From Hypomesus transpacificus (taxonomy: Eukaryota > Chordata > Actinopteri > Osmeriformes > Osmeridae): 64,000 bases of DNA. The notes under the pieces are model-generated. The model was given only the letters and a program-made list of their open reading frames with translations, was not told the origin of the DNA and ran no database searches. Positions 31,621 to 46,399 of the stretch are shown in pieces (the stretch's first letter is position 1; every line of letters starts with the position of its first letter). Where the stretch lies: NCBI RefSeq assembly GCF_021917145.1, contig NC_061063.1, positions 7,259,944 through 7,323,943 on the forward strand, given 5' to 3'. The translations under genes and the position numbers were made by a program.

Positions 31621-34600
31621 TGAGCTATATCCACACCCATAACCACACCCAACATACCTGCACATGACAAAAACAAAAGGCTAGCAGTTATTCATTGTTC
31701 TGAAAAAGGTCAACTCTGTGTTTTACGTGCGACTCTGCTTTGATTGCAGTGTCCATGTTTCTCTTTTCTGTGTACTTGTTGATGCTACTGTACACTACTT
31801 GTTGTTGTGGTACCATACATGACCACAGGGTGGCCTGCATCACAACAAAGCCTGAGGACAGAGAAAGGCAGAGACTTGTGTCTTTAATGTTTGAAGTGTG
31901 TTGATAACATTTATTGTCTGAATATTGGATTATTGTAATGTATTGTTTGCACTTAACTGTTGGCCAAATTTTTGTGTTAGTTTGTTTGTTCTTTTACAAA
32001 ATACTTTATTGAACTCTTTCCTGTCAACAACTATGTTATGAACACTAGATAAAAACAGGTGTTTTGCTTCAAAGAGTTATTACATAATGTGCAGACGTAA
32101 TTGCATCCTGTATTATGATTAACGGTGCATATGAGTAAAGGTGTTTCACTGGCTTTGCTCTCAACCTGATGCTTTTGGCCACCACAGTCCTCTGATGACT
32201 CACTCCAGCCATCAGACAGAGCCACACATGTAGTAAGTGCAACCAAGCCAATCGGGTCTGGAACAAGACCATTCATCACAAAGTCAACACTTTTACAACT
32301 GCCTTGCAGATCACTGGCTAAGAGAGCCCTTCAAAGACCTGAGATTTTTCACACACTGACACTGCAAGCTCTGCTGTGTAAAACAATATTAATCAATCGA
32401 AACATTGCTGAGATGTCAGACATCAACATTCTCTGAGATCCAGCATGCATGGAGTACCAGGTCTTGTTTCACAGATGTTGTTGAAGGGCCGGGAGGTTGG
32501 CTTATTGGTCGTTTCCTGCTTGATCTCCTGTCGAGGGGAAAGATGGAGAAGGGGTCATGGCCCCACATAGCCAACCTTCCTTTCCCACCGCAAAGCGCAC
32601 TCTTTTATCTCAGCTGACTCGCATTTCCTGCCCGATGACCTCACCTGTTAGTGCGCTGACCAGTGTTATTAGAGAAGGATTAGCCAGGGAGTGTGGAGCT
32701 GAGCATGAGGGCCGTGTTGCGAACGGGGCAAACTGATTACACCGGGTAACTTTCCTGCTGAGATGTCAGAAAGTGAAGGTGGGCCCTCGACCATCAGTTT
32801 CCTTCACGCCTGTTACCTTGAACTGATCAAGGATTTTTGTTGCTGCACCATGAACTTCGGCTCCAGTATTTGCTCTACCAAGCCGTGTAATTACAGTAGA
32901 CAATGTTTAGTGCATCATATGGAGGGGCCGGGGACACAGGTCCTCTTACAATCAGCGGTAACATTGTCTATCTTTCATGATCTGACTTTGATTGGACACA
33001 ATCGTGCCTTAGTAAGTAAGCAACATGGATGACATTACAGTTAGACTCAGTGGGAGGTCAGTCCTCCACGAACTATGGTGGAGCCAGACAACAACAAGGC
33101 CAATGTTACAGTGAGGTCCTGGTTTCTCACCTCTGAACCCCATCAAGCCTCCCACAAAAACGTTGGCAATCCAGGAGAGAAAACCCCCTCCTACAGCATG
33201 GATCAAGCCTGGTCTCCCAGACCAGACAAACCCTTTGAACCTTCACAGCACATTTATGTCAATGTTTTTGCAACTGAGACTGAGATGTACAAAGTAGCTG
33301 ACAGTCAATCAAAAAAATACTGTATGCGGGATGTGAAAAAAGAATTCCTGCAAGCAAGGATTCAGTTTCTGCTGAGGTGATACAATCGCCTTTTTCTCAC
33401 ACAGTGCAATCTGGAACCTTGCTCTCACCCTCCAGACGTTAGTTCAACACTTTAATCTTACACTATATCCACCTATTTATTTTCCAGTCTTTCCCGCGGG
33501 ACAGTTGCCCTGTAAACCCCCTTCTGTCTCCAGTCCCTTGGTTAAGCATCAGGGTTGTTCCCTCATGCCCACCTCATATCCTCTGACATCAAAGTGAGGC
33601 CCTGGCATGGAGGCTTTACCGCTGTTTCTGAGCCTAATGAAAACAAGACTCACACCGGATTCCCCCTTCACTCGCCTGATCCCCCTGTGGGAATGTTGTC
33701 GATGACTGTGCCTATGCAAGCACCTGTTCCCATATCGCACCACCATTGCAGAGCACTCAAGACTGACGACAGCCGCTTACTTCATCTCTGTCAGACACGT
33801 TAGGCCCCATTCAACCAAGAATCCTCGTTTCTTTCCCTGTTCAGTCCGATGTTCTGGGTTCTGTTCGGTTCTCCGTTATTGGCCCAGAAGAACTTTGTCT
33901 GCATCAATAACCAAGGGCTGTCTGACCCCACCTAATTTTAATGAGAACACGCTCATAAAAATAAGGACCCAAATGTATAGTTTGTATGAGATGGGTGGAT
34001 CAAAGAAGTAAAAGATTGGCGTATGCACAATATTGGCTCTTTTTTTACATGAGGCCCTCTGGACTGGGTGAAGAGACTGAAAACTTGCAAATAAAACTGT
34101 GATGAGATACAAAAAGCTTTTTCATGTTTTAAGTTCTGAACCTCATTTATTTATATTAGTTTTTGCATTTTTCTTTGTCACTTAAAAATTAATTTGCCAA
34201 AGGATATTCCTGATGAGAACCACCATCATCACATAAAGTATAGAGTAACCTTTGAGGAGTCTGCAGTTGCTGCTCCTGAATATGTCTAATTGGAAAAAGC
34301 CCATCTTAACCAGTGCGAAAGCCTGTTAAAATACCAATACCCACATTACATAATGTGCCGTGATGCGGGTGGAGAGAAAGAGCACCGAAACAGAAAGGAC
34401 TCTGAGTTGATGTGGTCTCCCCGTCCCCAGGACCTGCTGGGGTTACAAAACCAATCCTTCTTTTAATGAGGTGAGATGGGAGTCTAAAAATAGTCAGGGC
34501 TCCTGGACAGAGCTGCGCCGCTGCGTTCCGTCTCTGTTCCCTCAGGATGTTGTTGAAGTCTGGTACATTCCTCACACGCTTGGCCAGCCTTCATTTTGCC

Positions 34601-37600
34601 CTCCCCACTCTGTTTTTCCTCCACCTTCTCCTTGCCTTAAGGTTTTTGGAGAAGGGCTCTTTGTCCTATTGCTGTGGTAAACTAATGTTCTGAGGCATCG
34701 TCTGGGAATAATGGAGACCAAGTACTAAATGACAGCTGACGATTTCATCCTGTTTCTCTTCGTTTAACATTGTACTCCTCATTGATGCACATGCAGCATA
34801 GCATTTTCTCATATAAGGTCTTCATCAGTGCATACTTCACTTTGTACAACATCTCAACGTTGCAATTTTTATCCAGCCAAATCAATTCACACACATGTAA
34901 TTCGAAAGATAAATATGTGATATGTTATTGTGAGCCACTGATTTAGGATGGCCAGTCAGCACGTAATCTGCCTCTGTAGTTGCGTGGGGAGACAGAATGT
35001 CCGGGAGATGTCCACTCATTCCAGAACATCTGCTTGTCCTTTCGTGTAGCCCTGTCACAGGATGCAGGAATGACAGACAGGGGCTTCAGTCTGCAGTCCA
35101 GATGTTCCACCACTTACACAAACACACATACACACACACACACTGTTTTGTGTTTCCACACCTGCCCAGCCATATTTGCTGCTTGTCCTGCTAGCAGGTG
35201 AACCATGTCCTGTCTTCCCCTACCCTATGTATAGAGACGATGATATCCCTAACTGACCTTCTGGTCTATACATATCTCTTTGTTTACCTGGGCACTGACC
35301 CCTATACCACAATGGGTCAAACACATTCTGTCTTTCCCATTTTCAGTGAAAATATTCCAGTCCTTTCCTCCATCCCAAATTCCCAGGCCGGCACTTCCAG
35401 TAAACCTGTGTTTCATCAGCTGGGTCCGACCACCTTGTTAAAACATGGAACAGTGAATACCGGATTGTCACTGACACAAGTGGTTTACAATATTCGCTTC
35501 ATCCCTTTGCTTTCCTATGATATTCTTTTGTATGTGTGAAGAGAACATACAGAATCCCTGCAGTGTATACAGTGTGTGGTACTTACTGTATACATTCTAG
35601 ATAGTTTGTAAAACAATTACCGGTACATTATTTTTAGAATATTTTGGATCTACTAAACTCTCATCCTTTCAAAGGCAGATGAAGGCCAGGTGTGCGTTTG
35701 TGAGGGAAGTGAAGGGAAGTTCTGCATAGCTTTTATAAAATAGAAAAAAGTGAATTATGAAGCTTGAAATGAATGTTCTATTCCCGTGGGGGAACCCCAC
35801 CAAAACTCTGGGGTGGTCCTGCTTGTTTCGTGTCTGTGCAGAAACATGCGATATGACGTCAGGATCACCGCGGCAGTGGCTGGGAAGCCTTTGGAGTCGT
35901 CCCTCACTCCCCCGTCTAGTAGGCTCGCCTCCTCTGTGTGTACCATGGAGCTCTCATATACACTAAGCCATGGAAAGAGCTGGCTTGGCCCTGATTTATA
36001 GGACATTCTCCAGCCTTCTTGAAGGGAAATGGATAACTGCAAATTTTCTGGGGCGTGTTCGAAAAATGAAAAGCTGAAGGAACATAACTCAGAATTGCTT
36101 GACCCAAGATTGACTTGACCTTAATGGCAATCAGATTGGGAGCTCTTGCACACTTTGCTGTTTGGGTTTGTTTAGATGTCTCCTCCCTGAGGTTGGAATG
36201 CAGCTTTAATCCAGCTCTCCAAAACTCCCCTCTGATCCCAACTGGTTCAGAACTTCTACGCTGACTCAGTGTTTGTCAAAGGGTCTGTAGTTACCATATC
36301 TCCCACCACTTTGGTGGCGGTAACCAAGGAGGGGAAGGATGAGGAAACTGAGATGTAATCCATTGAGATGCTGGCAAGGATCAGTGACTCAGTCAGGAGT
36401 GGGGCTGAATCCTGATTCTGTTCATCTCCCTACAGAAATCCTGCCAACATCCAAGGCACCATGTGGGAGCAGAGAGAGTCCCACAGAGTGGTAGTGTTCT
36501 TGTGGTCCTCCGTCATCTCTGATCAGAGATCTCTAATGGAGACAGCATGAGAGGGCTTGGTGTGCATGAGAAGACTGAAGGAAACGTGATGGATGGTGTT
36601 TGCAGGGCACCATTTACTCACAGGATTAACTGTGACTTGCATTAAAGTAAGTGTTTAACTTGTGCTCCAACACAGAGCTGTGTTTTGGGCAAGGAGGAGA
36701 CTTTATAGAATTTGTGAAATAACCTTGAGAAGAGGTCTGTCCAGAGCAACCAAGGTTCCAGCAACAGAAGAGCCCATGGCTTGTCCTTCCTCTTCTCTCC
36801 AACGCAGAATGGGAAATCCTATTTGAAACATATCATTGCTGTCTCAGCCCTGTTGCTTATTATATATTGTTCACCCACAGAAATGTACGGTAACTGGAAG
36901 TGGTTCAGGGTTGTTCAAAGACTCTGGTCAAAGACACCGTTCGCTGCCATGGGCTTGGATGAAGCTTATTCAGTCGCAATGTGAGCTGGACTCGGCAGTT
37001 CACTGAGTTTACCATATACCCCTTTCTGGAGACTATACAGCTGCGGTAAGTTCCGTAACCTGGTGTAGCCTAATTGAAAAAACCTTGGGATTATGAAAAG
37101 CTTACGTAAGGAGGAGACAGACAGCATGAGCCCCTAGCGAAGTACACAACACGCCGCAGGTAGGCTCAGCACGCACAGTGCTGCCTGGGGAAGGCCGGCC
37201 TTGGGCCCGGAGACTGTTTGCTGGAGAGGCATGTTGTGGCGGGAGGGTGATGAAGCGCTGCTGGGCCAAACCAAACGCAGGGCTGAGGGTGAATCCAGGC
37301 TTCAGAGAACCATGGTCTGAATCATAAGAGGCCTTCTGGTCTTTTGACTGCAACCCACCTCCCTTAACAGACAAGCACACACACGCACACACACCTCTGC
37401 AGTCCTTACCAGTTGCACTACAGGCCACCCAAGACCCCTGCTAAGCCAGTTCACGCAGAAAATGAAATGTGAAACGTTACATATTCGTGTTATAAGAGGC
37501 ATGATAGGATGCCATAAGAGTTTGAACCTGCTGTCCGTGAGACCTGACCCATACACAAGGCTACAATAACAGACGCAGGTAGGAGGGGCTTTTACTGGCG

Positions 37601-38149
37601 ATGTGTTGGGATTTTACTGGAAATGGGCCTTTACTATTTTTTTCCTGTCTTGTTTTTCTTGAATCAATGAAAAAAAGGTTTGATTACCGTCACAGCTCAT
37701 ACTATTTACCGTAACACTATTATTGCACTACATGCTTGATTAAAGAACTTTGGTTCATCCTGTTTGTGTGTGTGTGTGTGTATGTCTGCTCATGAGAGAA
37801 GATGTGTGTGCCAAATGAGTTGTAGCGTAGCAAGCTACAGCAGAAACGATTTGACGATTTGGCCTTTCTCCTCACACAGGTTATCATTGTTCCCAAATGG
37901 AACAGGAGTATACTTAAATCAAATTGAAATGTAATTAATGTAAGCTTCATATGTTTTCATTACATCCATTTTTTGCTCAAATGAAAATGTACCTCAAATA
38001 TGCTGATTTTGTATATTCACATTCTTTTTGACAACTTAAACATATGTAAGTATGTTTGTACTTTCAGTATAATATTATTTTGCTTGGATTACATCACTGC
38101 TTGGAGGAGTGTTTATAAAGAGTGACAGTCTAAATCTCAGTGATTATTT

Positions 38150-38344
38150 GCATTTGCATTTAGTCATTTAGCAAACGCTCTTATCCAGAGCGACTTACAG
38201 TAAGTACAGGGACATTCTCCCAGAGGCAAGTAGGGTGAAGTGCCTTGCCCAGGGACACAACGTCATGTGCGCCAGCCGGGAATTGAACTGGCAACCTTCA
38301 GATTACTAGCCCAATGCTCTACCCACTCAGCCACCTGACTCCCT
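38150..38344 (-). mobile_element. tRNA-derived SINE, copy 3
   Basis: Third full-length copy, in intergenic DNA. The head GTCAGGTGGCTGAGTGGGTA and box B GGTTGCCAGTTCAATTCCC are closest to an intact tRNA-like promoter. The tail is CTGTAAGTCGCTCTGGATAA. No gene is nearby. Confidence 0.9.
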
Positions 38345-39367
38345 GCTGCAATGGTAGCAGGAGTTCACATATCTGTAGTTCTGTCTGCTCTGGTGAGGTG
38401 GACACAGTGTTTACGTAATCAACCACTGTACTGAAGCACGGCTGGTGGTCACAGAGAGAGACAAAAAAAAAATGTTAGATTAAACATTTTTTCAGCTGGC
38501 TTAAATTTATTAGTGGCTCACTGTTCATTGTCGATGATTGGTTTGTTGTTGATTCGAGAAGCCTGGGGTCTTCTAAATATAGCAGTAGTGAATGGCACGA
38601 TGCAATGACTGTCTCCAAACTAAATCCGGGGGTTATACACAGCTGTTGTGCCCTCTCTAAAGAGCTCCAGCTGTATAAATGGATGGCAGAGTGTGTTTAT
38701 GTTTGTAATGGAAAAAGACAACCTGTAAGTCAGAGAACAAAGCAGGGTTTACAGGCAGGTGCCTGACAAATGCAAAACGGAAAAAGACAGCAATTACCAC
38801 GTTCTGACTCCTTAATGCGGAAAAGGACTTGTTGTGAAGAATCCCAGCCTTAAGGTCTGAATCTGACTGTGAGGCAACTTTTTTTAACTGTCGGTCTGTG
38901 TGGTATGGCATGTTACTGTAAAGTGTTATATTGAATGGCCGATTGTGCAACGAACTTTGTGTGTATGTGCATGCATGTGTCCATGAAGACATGCATGTGT
39001 TTGTGTGTTTGTGCTTCACTACAAGTTTTTGGACGGGTACATATGCAGAGCAGGGATGCTTGAATCTCCAATTAGACATAAATACATGTATGTGTCGTAC
39101 CATTTACAAAACATCAGTACTATACTACTACTTCAGATGCTCCAGACGAACAGTTTTTACCTGGTTAAAAAAAGACAAATTGAACTAATAAAATAAGAAA
39201 GAAAAAAAAATCTACAAGACTTTAGGAATGTTCTTTACTGCAGCCGTGGTTCTCGTTCAGGGCAGGAAGAGCCAGTCAAACCACAGGAATGCCAAGCACT
39301 ACAGCAGACATGGTTTTCCACATGAGAATGAGAAAGAATGAGGGAGAAAGAGGGTGTGTGTGGCTGT

Positions 39368-39368
<1 letters not shown>

Positions 39369-39443
<75 letters not shown>
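39369..39443 (+). repeat. (GA)n microsatellite
   Basis: Uninterrupted GA dinucleotide run of about 74 bases, followed by GGAGGAAAGA and GACA units. Confidence 0.95.
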
Positions 39444-39447
<4 letters not shown>

Positions 39448-40865
39448 GAAAGAGACAGACAGACATTATGTGAGAGAATTGAGGACTTTAATAGGACAAA
39501 AAAAGACAGGGAAAGCTAAAGACAGAAGCCTTCGCGTCACCAATGCTAATCTAAGCTCATTGCATCCCATTCATGTTGCAGGGAGTCGTCGGGTCTGTGG
39601 GCTATTCGCACAGTTCACTCAGCATTGAGTCTGCACAGCGCCCTAGCAACAAGTGATGCACGTATTGACTCCCAAAAATATGACTCCCTGAGGAGAGGTC
39701 TCAGATCTCGATCCAGACATCATTTGAGCGATGAGTGATGTGTCTGTCAGGCTCTGTGGGAGTAATCCCTGCGTCACTGCGAGTTCTCCTGCTGAGGTGA
39801 TAATTACTATCATCCACACTCACACAAGCACATTGTTTTAATAGGCATGGCAACACTCAACAGTTATTAGAGAGTATGAGCCACTTAAAGACACTCAACA
39901 CACTCTGAAGAAACAATCGGTGTCACATTAGGACGACCTTAAGTAGGATGTGCTCTCAGCCAGGGCAGATAAGGTCTGATGAAGGTCCACCAAGCCAAAC
40001 AGTCGGTTCCCACCGAGTCAGGGACTGAACAGTGGTGGTAAGCCAAGAGCAGACGGCCGTGGTTCACGATAGCTAGAGCAGGAGGCTGTTTTGACTGCTG
40101 AGTGCTCGCAGCGGCTGCCGTGTCCCCTCTGGTTTATAAAGAAGGAGCTCAGAGAGGAAATACCACTGGCACTGAGAGAGGGCAGGCAGGCAGGCAGGCA
40201 GACGGGCTCGGGGGTGGGCCTCAGTTGAGCAACTTTGAATAAAGAGTCAGAGCGTCACTCAGGAGCGAAGAGGCCAGAGGAGCTGAGGGCAGGGGAGGTG
40301 GCGGACAGCGTGTGCTGCAAGCTGACAGACCTCAAGGACGAAGAAGGGGATTTTTTTTTTTTTTACCAAATCCCAAAGGTGCTCTGTGGAGACTGGGGTG
40401 GCATATCACATTGCCCCCCTCCCTCTCCTCACTCGATGTTCCCCTCTAAGCCATCTCACAGTTTCCTCAGAGCACATTCACACACACCCAAACTGGAGAG
40501 GCCCTTGAAGGCCTTCCAGCTTCAACATTTGGCCCGTCTGGAAGGAATTAAGAGGGGAAAAAGGTAGATGAGGTGGTCGGACCAATTTTCCCAGAGTCAG
40601 GGAGAGACGCACCCAAATACTGCACCAAAGGTACCGTCCTCCATTCTCCTTCCAAATCACACCATCTTGTTCTCCTTCTATCCTGAACATGCTGTCTACA
40701 GTTCAAGCCTCTAATGGTCTTCCTATCCTTAGTCCTCTTGGCTAAAACTCTCTCTGTCACCAGAAGCTCTTCTTATTCAGATCTTGGCTGTAGGAAGGAA
40801 CTGGGACTAAAACTGAATAACCCCCTACCATTGCCAGAAGTATCTCTTTCTCTTGCTCTTGTTTT

Positions 40866-40867
<2 letters not shown>

Positions 40868-40916
<49 letters not shown>

Positions 40917-40936
40917 GTCTCTCTCTCTCTCTCTAC
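40868..40936 (+). repeat. (CT)n microsatellite
   Basis: TCTC run with two TGTC interruptions. Confidence 0.95.
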
Positions 40937-41263
40937 TGTCTCTGAGTAGGCTAGTCTGCCGGGGTAAGAATATCACACAGAGAGGCCAGCTGGCCCTGGA
41001 TCAATCACGCATGCTGCCAGATAAGATCAAGAACATTTTATGTGTGTATTTGAGCAAGGTCCCCCTCCTGTTCTCTTGCTCACTCTCTCTTTCACTCCTT
41101 CTCTCAACCTACACAATTAATCACCTCTTTTCATTTGTGGACCTCATAAGCTTCTTGACTTGAAACAGGTCTGTCGGAAGAACTTCCATGGTGTGGTAAG
41201 ATGTAGGCTAGGCCAACAGAATAGTTGACACCAGCTGTGAGGGGCATGTTGATTCTGGGTTGC

Positions 41264-41353
41264 AACCAGGGTGAGACTGGGCTAGAACCAGGGTGGTAGT
41301 GAATTAGAACCAGGGTGGTACTGGACTGGGACCAGGGTGGTACTGGGCTGGCA
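41264..41353 (+). repeat. 22-bp minisatellite, four copies
   Basis: ACCAGGGTG recurs at 41265, 41287, 41309 and 41331, an exact 22-base spacing. The rest of the unit (GTACTGGRCTGGG) is partly conserved. Confidence 0.85.
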
Positions 41354-44300
41354 TTGACTTCAGGATGGCTTTTTGACAGTGAACTATGCCATTCTCTAAA
41401 TAGGCCTAGCACTTCGGTTTTTCAGACTGTCCATGTTGAGCACTGGCCAACATTACATGACAACTTGTCCCATCATGTGTGAGAACTTCTCTTGTTAAGA
41501 GATACCGCATGTTGTTCCACTTCTCAACATCCATTTAATCAGTAATGACCGAAAAGTTAAGACTTTTTTTGTGCAACTTAACCTTATATATAGTAGTTAA
41601 ATAATTCTTAATGGATATTAAAATACAGAAAAATCTACATAAACGTGAAAGTGTGACATTTTACCCTGGCCTCCCCCATACCTTCATCCATATGTAAAAG
41701 TAATGTAAAGGTATGTAAGGCACTGGTTCATCCCTCAAGGTTAATATGAAAGTGGGGAATATTTAAGAAAGGGAAGAGAGCTCTCAGTGTAGACTTGGGA
41801 CAGGGATGTATCTGTCAGCAGCCTGCAGAGCAGCCATGCTCTTTAACCTTTCCATCTATTCTAGGGGGGGAGACAGCCTCTCTAGTGAATTGTTTGCTTT
41901 GATGCTTTGCATACTGTTGTGGGAAGTCAAACCCATTTTGGGATTCCTACACCCACACAAGGACAAAGAGGGTGGAACACCCTCAAGCCAGAGGAAGGCC
42001 TTGAAGGCCAGGAAGAGAGGAAAATGTTGAGCATATCCACATGTGACATCATGTGGTATGGCAATGAGCAATGATGCCACACTACATAATCACAAAGCTG
42101 TCATAGAAGGGGGCACAGCAAAGTTTGGAAGCAAAAGGGACAAAGCGTTTACATTTAAAACGCTCACAAAGCTATTCAGAACACAGTGCATGCAACTGTG
42201 TGGCCTGTTGCCAGTCCCTCCTCCCAGTCTCTGGAGAAGAGAAAATCTGTTTTACTTTTGTGGTACACATTTAATGTCACATTATTCTTCCTTTTCTTAC
42301 CCCGCAGGACCGATGTGATGGATGAATGCTGGTCCTGGATTTCAACCTGACAACAGGGGGTCCGAAAGACATGGAGGAGGGAAGCTAGGGAGCAGGAGAT
42401 CAGATTCAGTTCAACAGCAACACATTTAGTCTGACTGCTGTGCATCCCTGATGTGATTCAGCCTCTCGGCAGGGAGGTGTGTGTGGGTCTTCTGGTTTGG
42501 ACTGGGGCCTAGCTCCATCTTAACCTCCTTTCTTCTACTAACCACTAACATTTGCTCATTAGGAGCTGATGTACAGAGTGTGCTGTCATTGGCCACAGTT
42601 TAGTCAGTACGTGCCTACCACATTCAAAACAAAAACCTTTCCGTAAGGCTTTTCAAAAACACAAATGATTTAGCAGGTTCTGAAAACATGCTTAGGTTAC
42701 TCACTCCCCAAGCACTGTTGTGTGTGTGTTCACTCAGCAAATAGGATAGCAGAGGGGAACCAGGGACAACAGTGGGGAAACTGACACCCCGACTTCCACC
42801 AAATTGGTGGGAGAGAGAGGTGTCAGAGGTCACCGGAAGATGGTGTAAGACATTACATTAGAGGGCCTGTGTACAATTGTAATGAATAGAAGGGGGGATA
42901 GAGGAGGAGTTGGGGAACCATTAAGAAACCCTCCTGAGTCCCACTACCCACAATTCAATCCCATGTCAGGGTTCCCATCATCTCCTGCCTTGGAGAGATG
43001 GATAATATTCCATGGCGGCTGAGAGATCTGTGTCCTCATGGGGGAACCCATGGCATCTGGATCGTGTTAGGGGGAATCTGTGTTGATCCGCCATGGAGAA
43101 CATGCCGGAAAAACAGCCCGACTGACCTGGCGAGCTGGTGGACCAGGGTTTAGGCTGCCTGGGCGTCTGGGGAATCCTGCTCCTGTCTCTGGCCAAAGGT
43201 TATTAAAGAGCTGGACATTGTTTCCATTGGGCTGGTGTGAGAACCTCCGGGGGTGGAGGGCAGAGGAATGGGGTCAGGGCTTGTGGCAAGAGACAGTGAA
43301 AACAGTGGCACCGCCACCCGCAGAGGGGGAAGCAGGGACGGATTGGAGTAAGCTGGGTACAGTTGATCTCTCCTCGCTGTTGCTGGAAACACTGACGATG
43401 TTGGCGAATCCTCTGGAACAAGTGAGGTTCTGACAGAGGAAACATGTATCTCCTCAATGTTTAGTTAACCTCATTCCCAAGGTTACCGAAAGAAATCTTT
43501 ATCCACGTTTGTTTGTTTTCACTTTTTCAAGACCACACAGGGGCCAACACAGGTCTGCCCCAATCACAGTGAGTTAGTGGTTTATCCTACATTATAAAGT
43601 GGAGCGTACTGTATTTGAAATGTTACATTGTGTCGACCAGTGGATGTATATGTATGCACATGTATCATTGCTGAGAGGAAAACATTCAGGATAATACAAA
43701 AGCAAAAAATGAGGAAGTGAAGAAAGGGAAGTTTATTACAGGGAACAGGGAGCTGAGGTTCCTTCAGCCCTGAGGAGGGTCTTCTGGGAGCCTGGGTGGA
43801 GCTGATGACAGAACTTCATACAAAATGAAACATTTCTCCCTAATTCCCCCTCCTGGAGAATTAATATTCTCTTATTGTCATCTTGATAGTAACCAGAGAG
43901 AGTGGAAACCATAAAGCACTGTCTAGGGATGGTCCTCGGTGTCAGCAGGGATGGTGGTCCACTCAGAGGATGTTGCCAGGGCGGTTCTTTCTTCCAGTCA
44001 TTGCGTGACTATGGAGGGCTGGGGCTCAGTTGCCTGGTTGAGGGTGGGGTCCAAGTCACTGCCCATCTTGTTAAGTCTCCAGCCAAGCCTGTTGTGATTT
44101 GACAGGGCTCCACTGACATGGGGCATCTAGAGGCCCAGGACCACCTCCTCCACCATCACCAAGCGTGACCGACATCTGTAACCCATTGCATCCCCTAATT
44201 ATCCTCGGGTGAACCTCATGGAAAATGCGACACAAGCCATTGGAATGTAAACACAACCTGTTGAGAACTCCCATTTCTGTTCTTTCTGTTGTGAGCTGAG

Positions 44301-46385
44301 GACTCCAATTTGTATTAGTTCATATCCAGTGTCAGGGTGTGTTGGTGAGACATTCCTCCACTAGTTTGCATGGCCAGCTTTTGTGTAAATATGTTCTTGG
44401 ATACATGGATTTGTACATGGTGCATGCAATTGTACAATTTTCCATCATGGCTTGCACTGAAAGCACTGAATCGTGCGGTCTGTAAACAGTGTAATGAGAA
44501 GTGTTACACTCAATTTTGTGTGTACTGCAACTGCAAAAAAATGACACAAAAGCAAGCATGTGCACGCATGAGCAAAACAGCTAATAGTCCAAGGCTGCAA
44601 GACAGCTGTTGGTTGTGTTGGTGAAGTGCCTTCCCCCCAAACAAAAAGCTACTGGTTTCTAAACTCCAGCCAGAAGCTTCCCAGCATCCAAAAACAAGCA
44701 ATCGGGACAGGAATGTGCACGGCACAACAATTCCAAATGCTGAAGCAATTATGGTGAGTCAACAGAGCAGGAGAAACCGTCATCAAATCCTATATGTGGT
44801 AAAACCATACATTCAGTCAGTGATGAGAAGATACAGTACAATTCCAGTCCCACTCCACATGCTGTAAAGCAGACTACATTTTTTGGTATATCATGTTACA
44901 CTGCTTTCACATGAAACATTATGGCTGTATGGAAACCACATACAGTTTATGAAGGTAATGTCAAGGTTTACTGTGTCGGCTTAGAATGGGTCTTGTTTTC
45001 ATACATGTGATTTCACATGGTTCCAGTATGTAAAGTACAAACATTGCTAGATTAGTTCTGGTATTTGACATTACTACCCTTCTGGACGTGTTCTTAAAAA
45101 AAGAGTTGAAACGGCATGAAAAATCTGAAAAGATGGAATAACAATGCAAAAGCCAAAACAGCATCACACAAAGATGATGGAGTTGGTTATCAATCATGAG
45201 AATGTCTTCAAATAAAACTTCATGTGTCGCAGACAAATCAAAACATTAAACGTTTTACCTCTCAAAGCTGTACTGACAGCTTGTTTATTATGTTTTATGT
45301 TGTACATTTATATGTATGTAATGTTTTAGTTCCAGGTATCCAACTAGTGGTGGGAGAGGGTCAACAGCTGGTTCTAATACAGCACTGGACTTTTGAAGAG
45401 ATCTGCTTTGCCACCCCTCCTTGTGTTCAACCATGTCAAGGAAATCCTGCCTCCACTCTGCTCTGAGTCAACCATCTACAGCAGTAAGTGAACAAGACAT
45501 CCAATAAAAAAAGTCACCAAATACAGGACACCAAAAATGTGTGCGAGTCACAACCAAGACGTGAGTTCCCTGGAGTAACAAAGAACGTCATGTTTCTTTC
45601 CTACTCCCCTACTTTTATCTTCCTTCTCACGCACCCCTTGCCTCAAAAAGAGAAATTGATTATTGAAACAGCCAGAAACATGTTGCTGTCGTTGTCTCTT
45701 TTGTATCCAGACCCAAAAAACATGGAAGTCACACATGCGTGTCAAAATAACAAAACAAATCAAATGGCAGATACATTCATTAATAGCTCTCAGGGAACAC
45801 ACAGCGAATTTGCCATGCAAAGCATAAGTCATTCACATCAAGACTGACTATTCTTGTTCCTCAATCAGAAAATAACAAAAATGAACATTGCAGCATGACA
45901 TTTAGTGGTCCACATCTGTATTTTTTTGTACTGTTCTATAATTTAGGGTGGATAAAGTCAATGCTTGATGCTGATAAGACAGCAATGGCTGGTGAATGGC
46001 CACATAGCAAAAGCAAAAGAAAATTGGTGCAATAATGCAGATCCTCAGTTCTGTCAGATTTGGCGTGTCAAAATGACACCTCAAACAAAAGGGGTGTCAA
46101 AACATTCCGTGACACCTCCTCACAGGGCTTAATGGCTCCAAGACCAGGATGTGACATCATGCTACACTACCACTGAGCTGTGCGGCAACGCCCCAGTCGT
46201 TTCCCCGCACACACCTTTCCCAAGAAAAAAAAGAGGTAATATGATATTCATCCTAATTAGAGAAAACCAAACGGTATTCACGTTCTTTGGCCTGAGACGA
46301 GTGCTGTGGGCCTCCCTTTTACACCACTAAGGGATGGGGCCCCATCATTCAGCTCCCACCATGTCTGTATGTGTGTTTGTGTATT

Positions 46386-46399
46386 GGGGGGGGGGGGGG
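46386..46399 (+). repeat. Poly(G) tract
   Basis: Run of 14 G downstream of stx12. Confidence 0.9.

Noticed and set aside
40235-41163. Open frames of 110-149 codons at 40.2-41.2 kb
   Set aside because: They are partly translated (CT)n. No splice support, codon pattern or family match.
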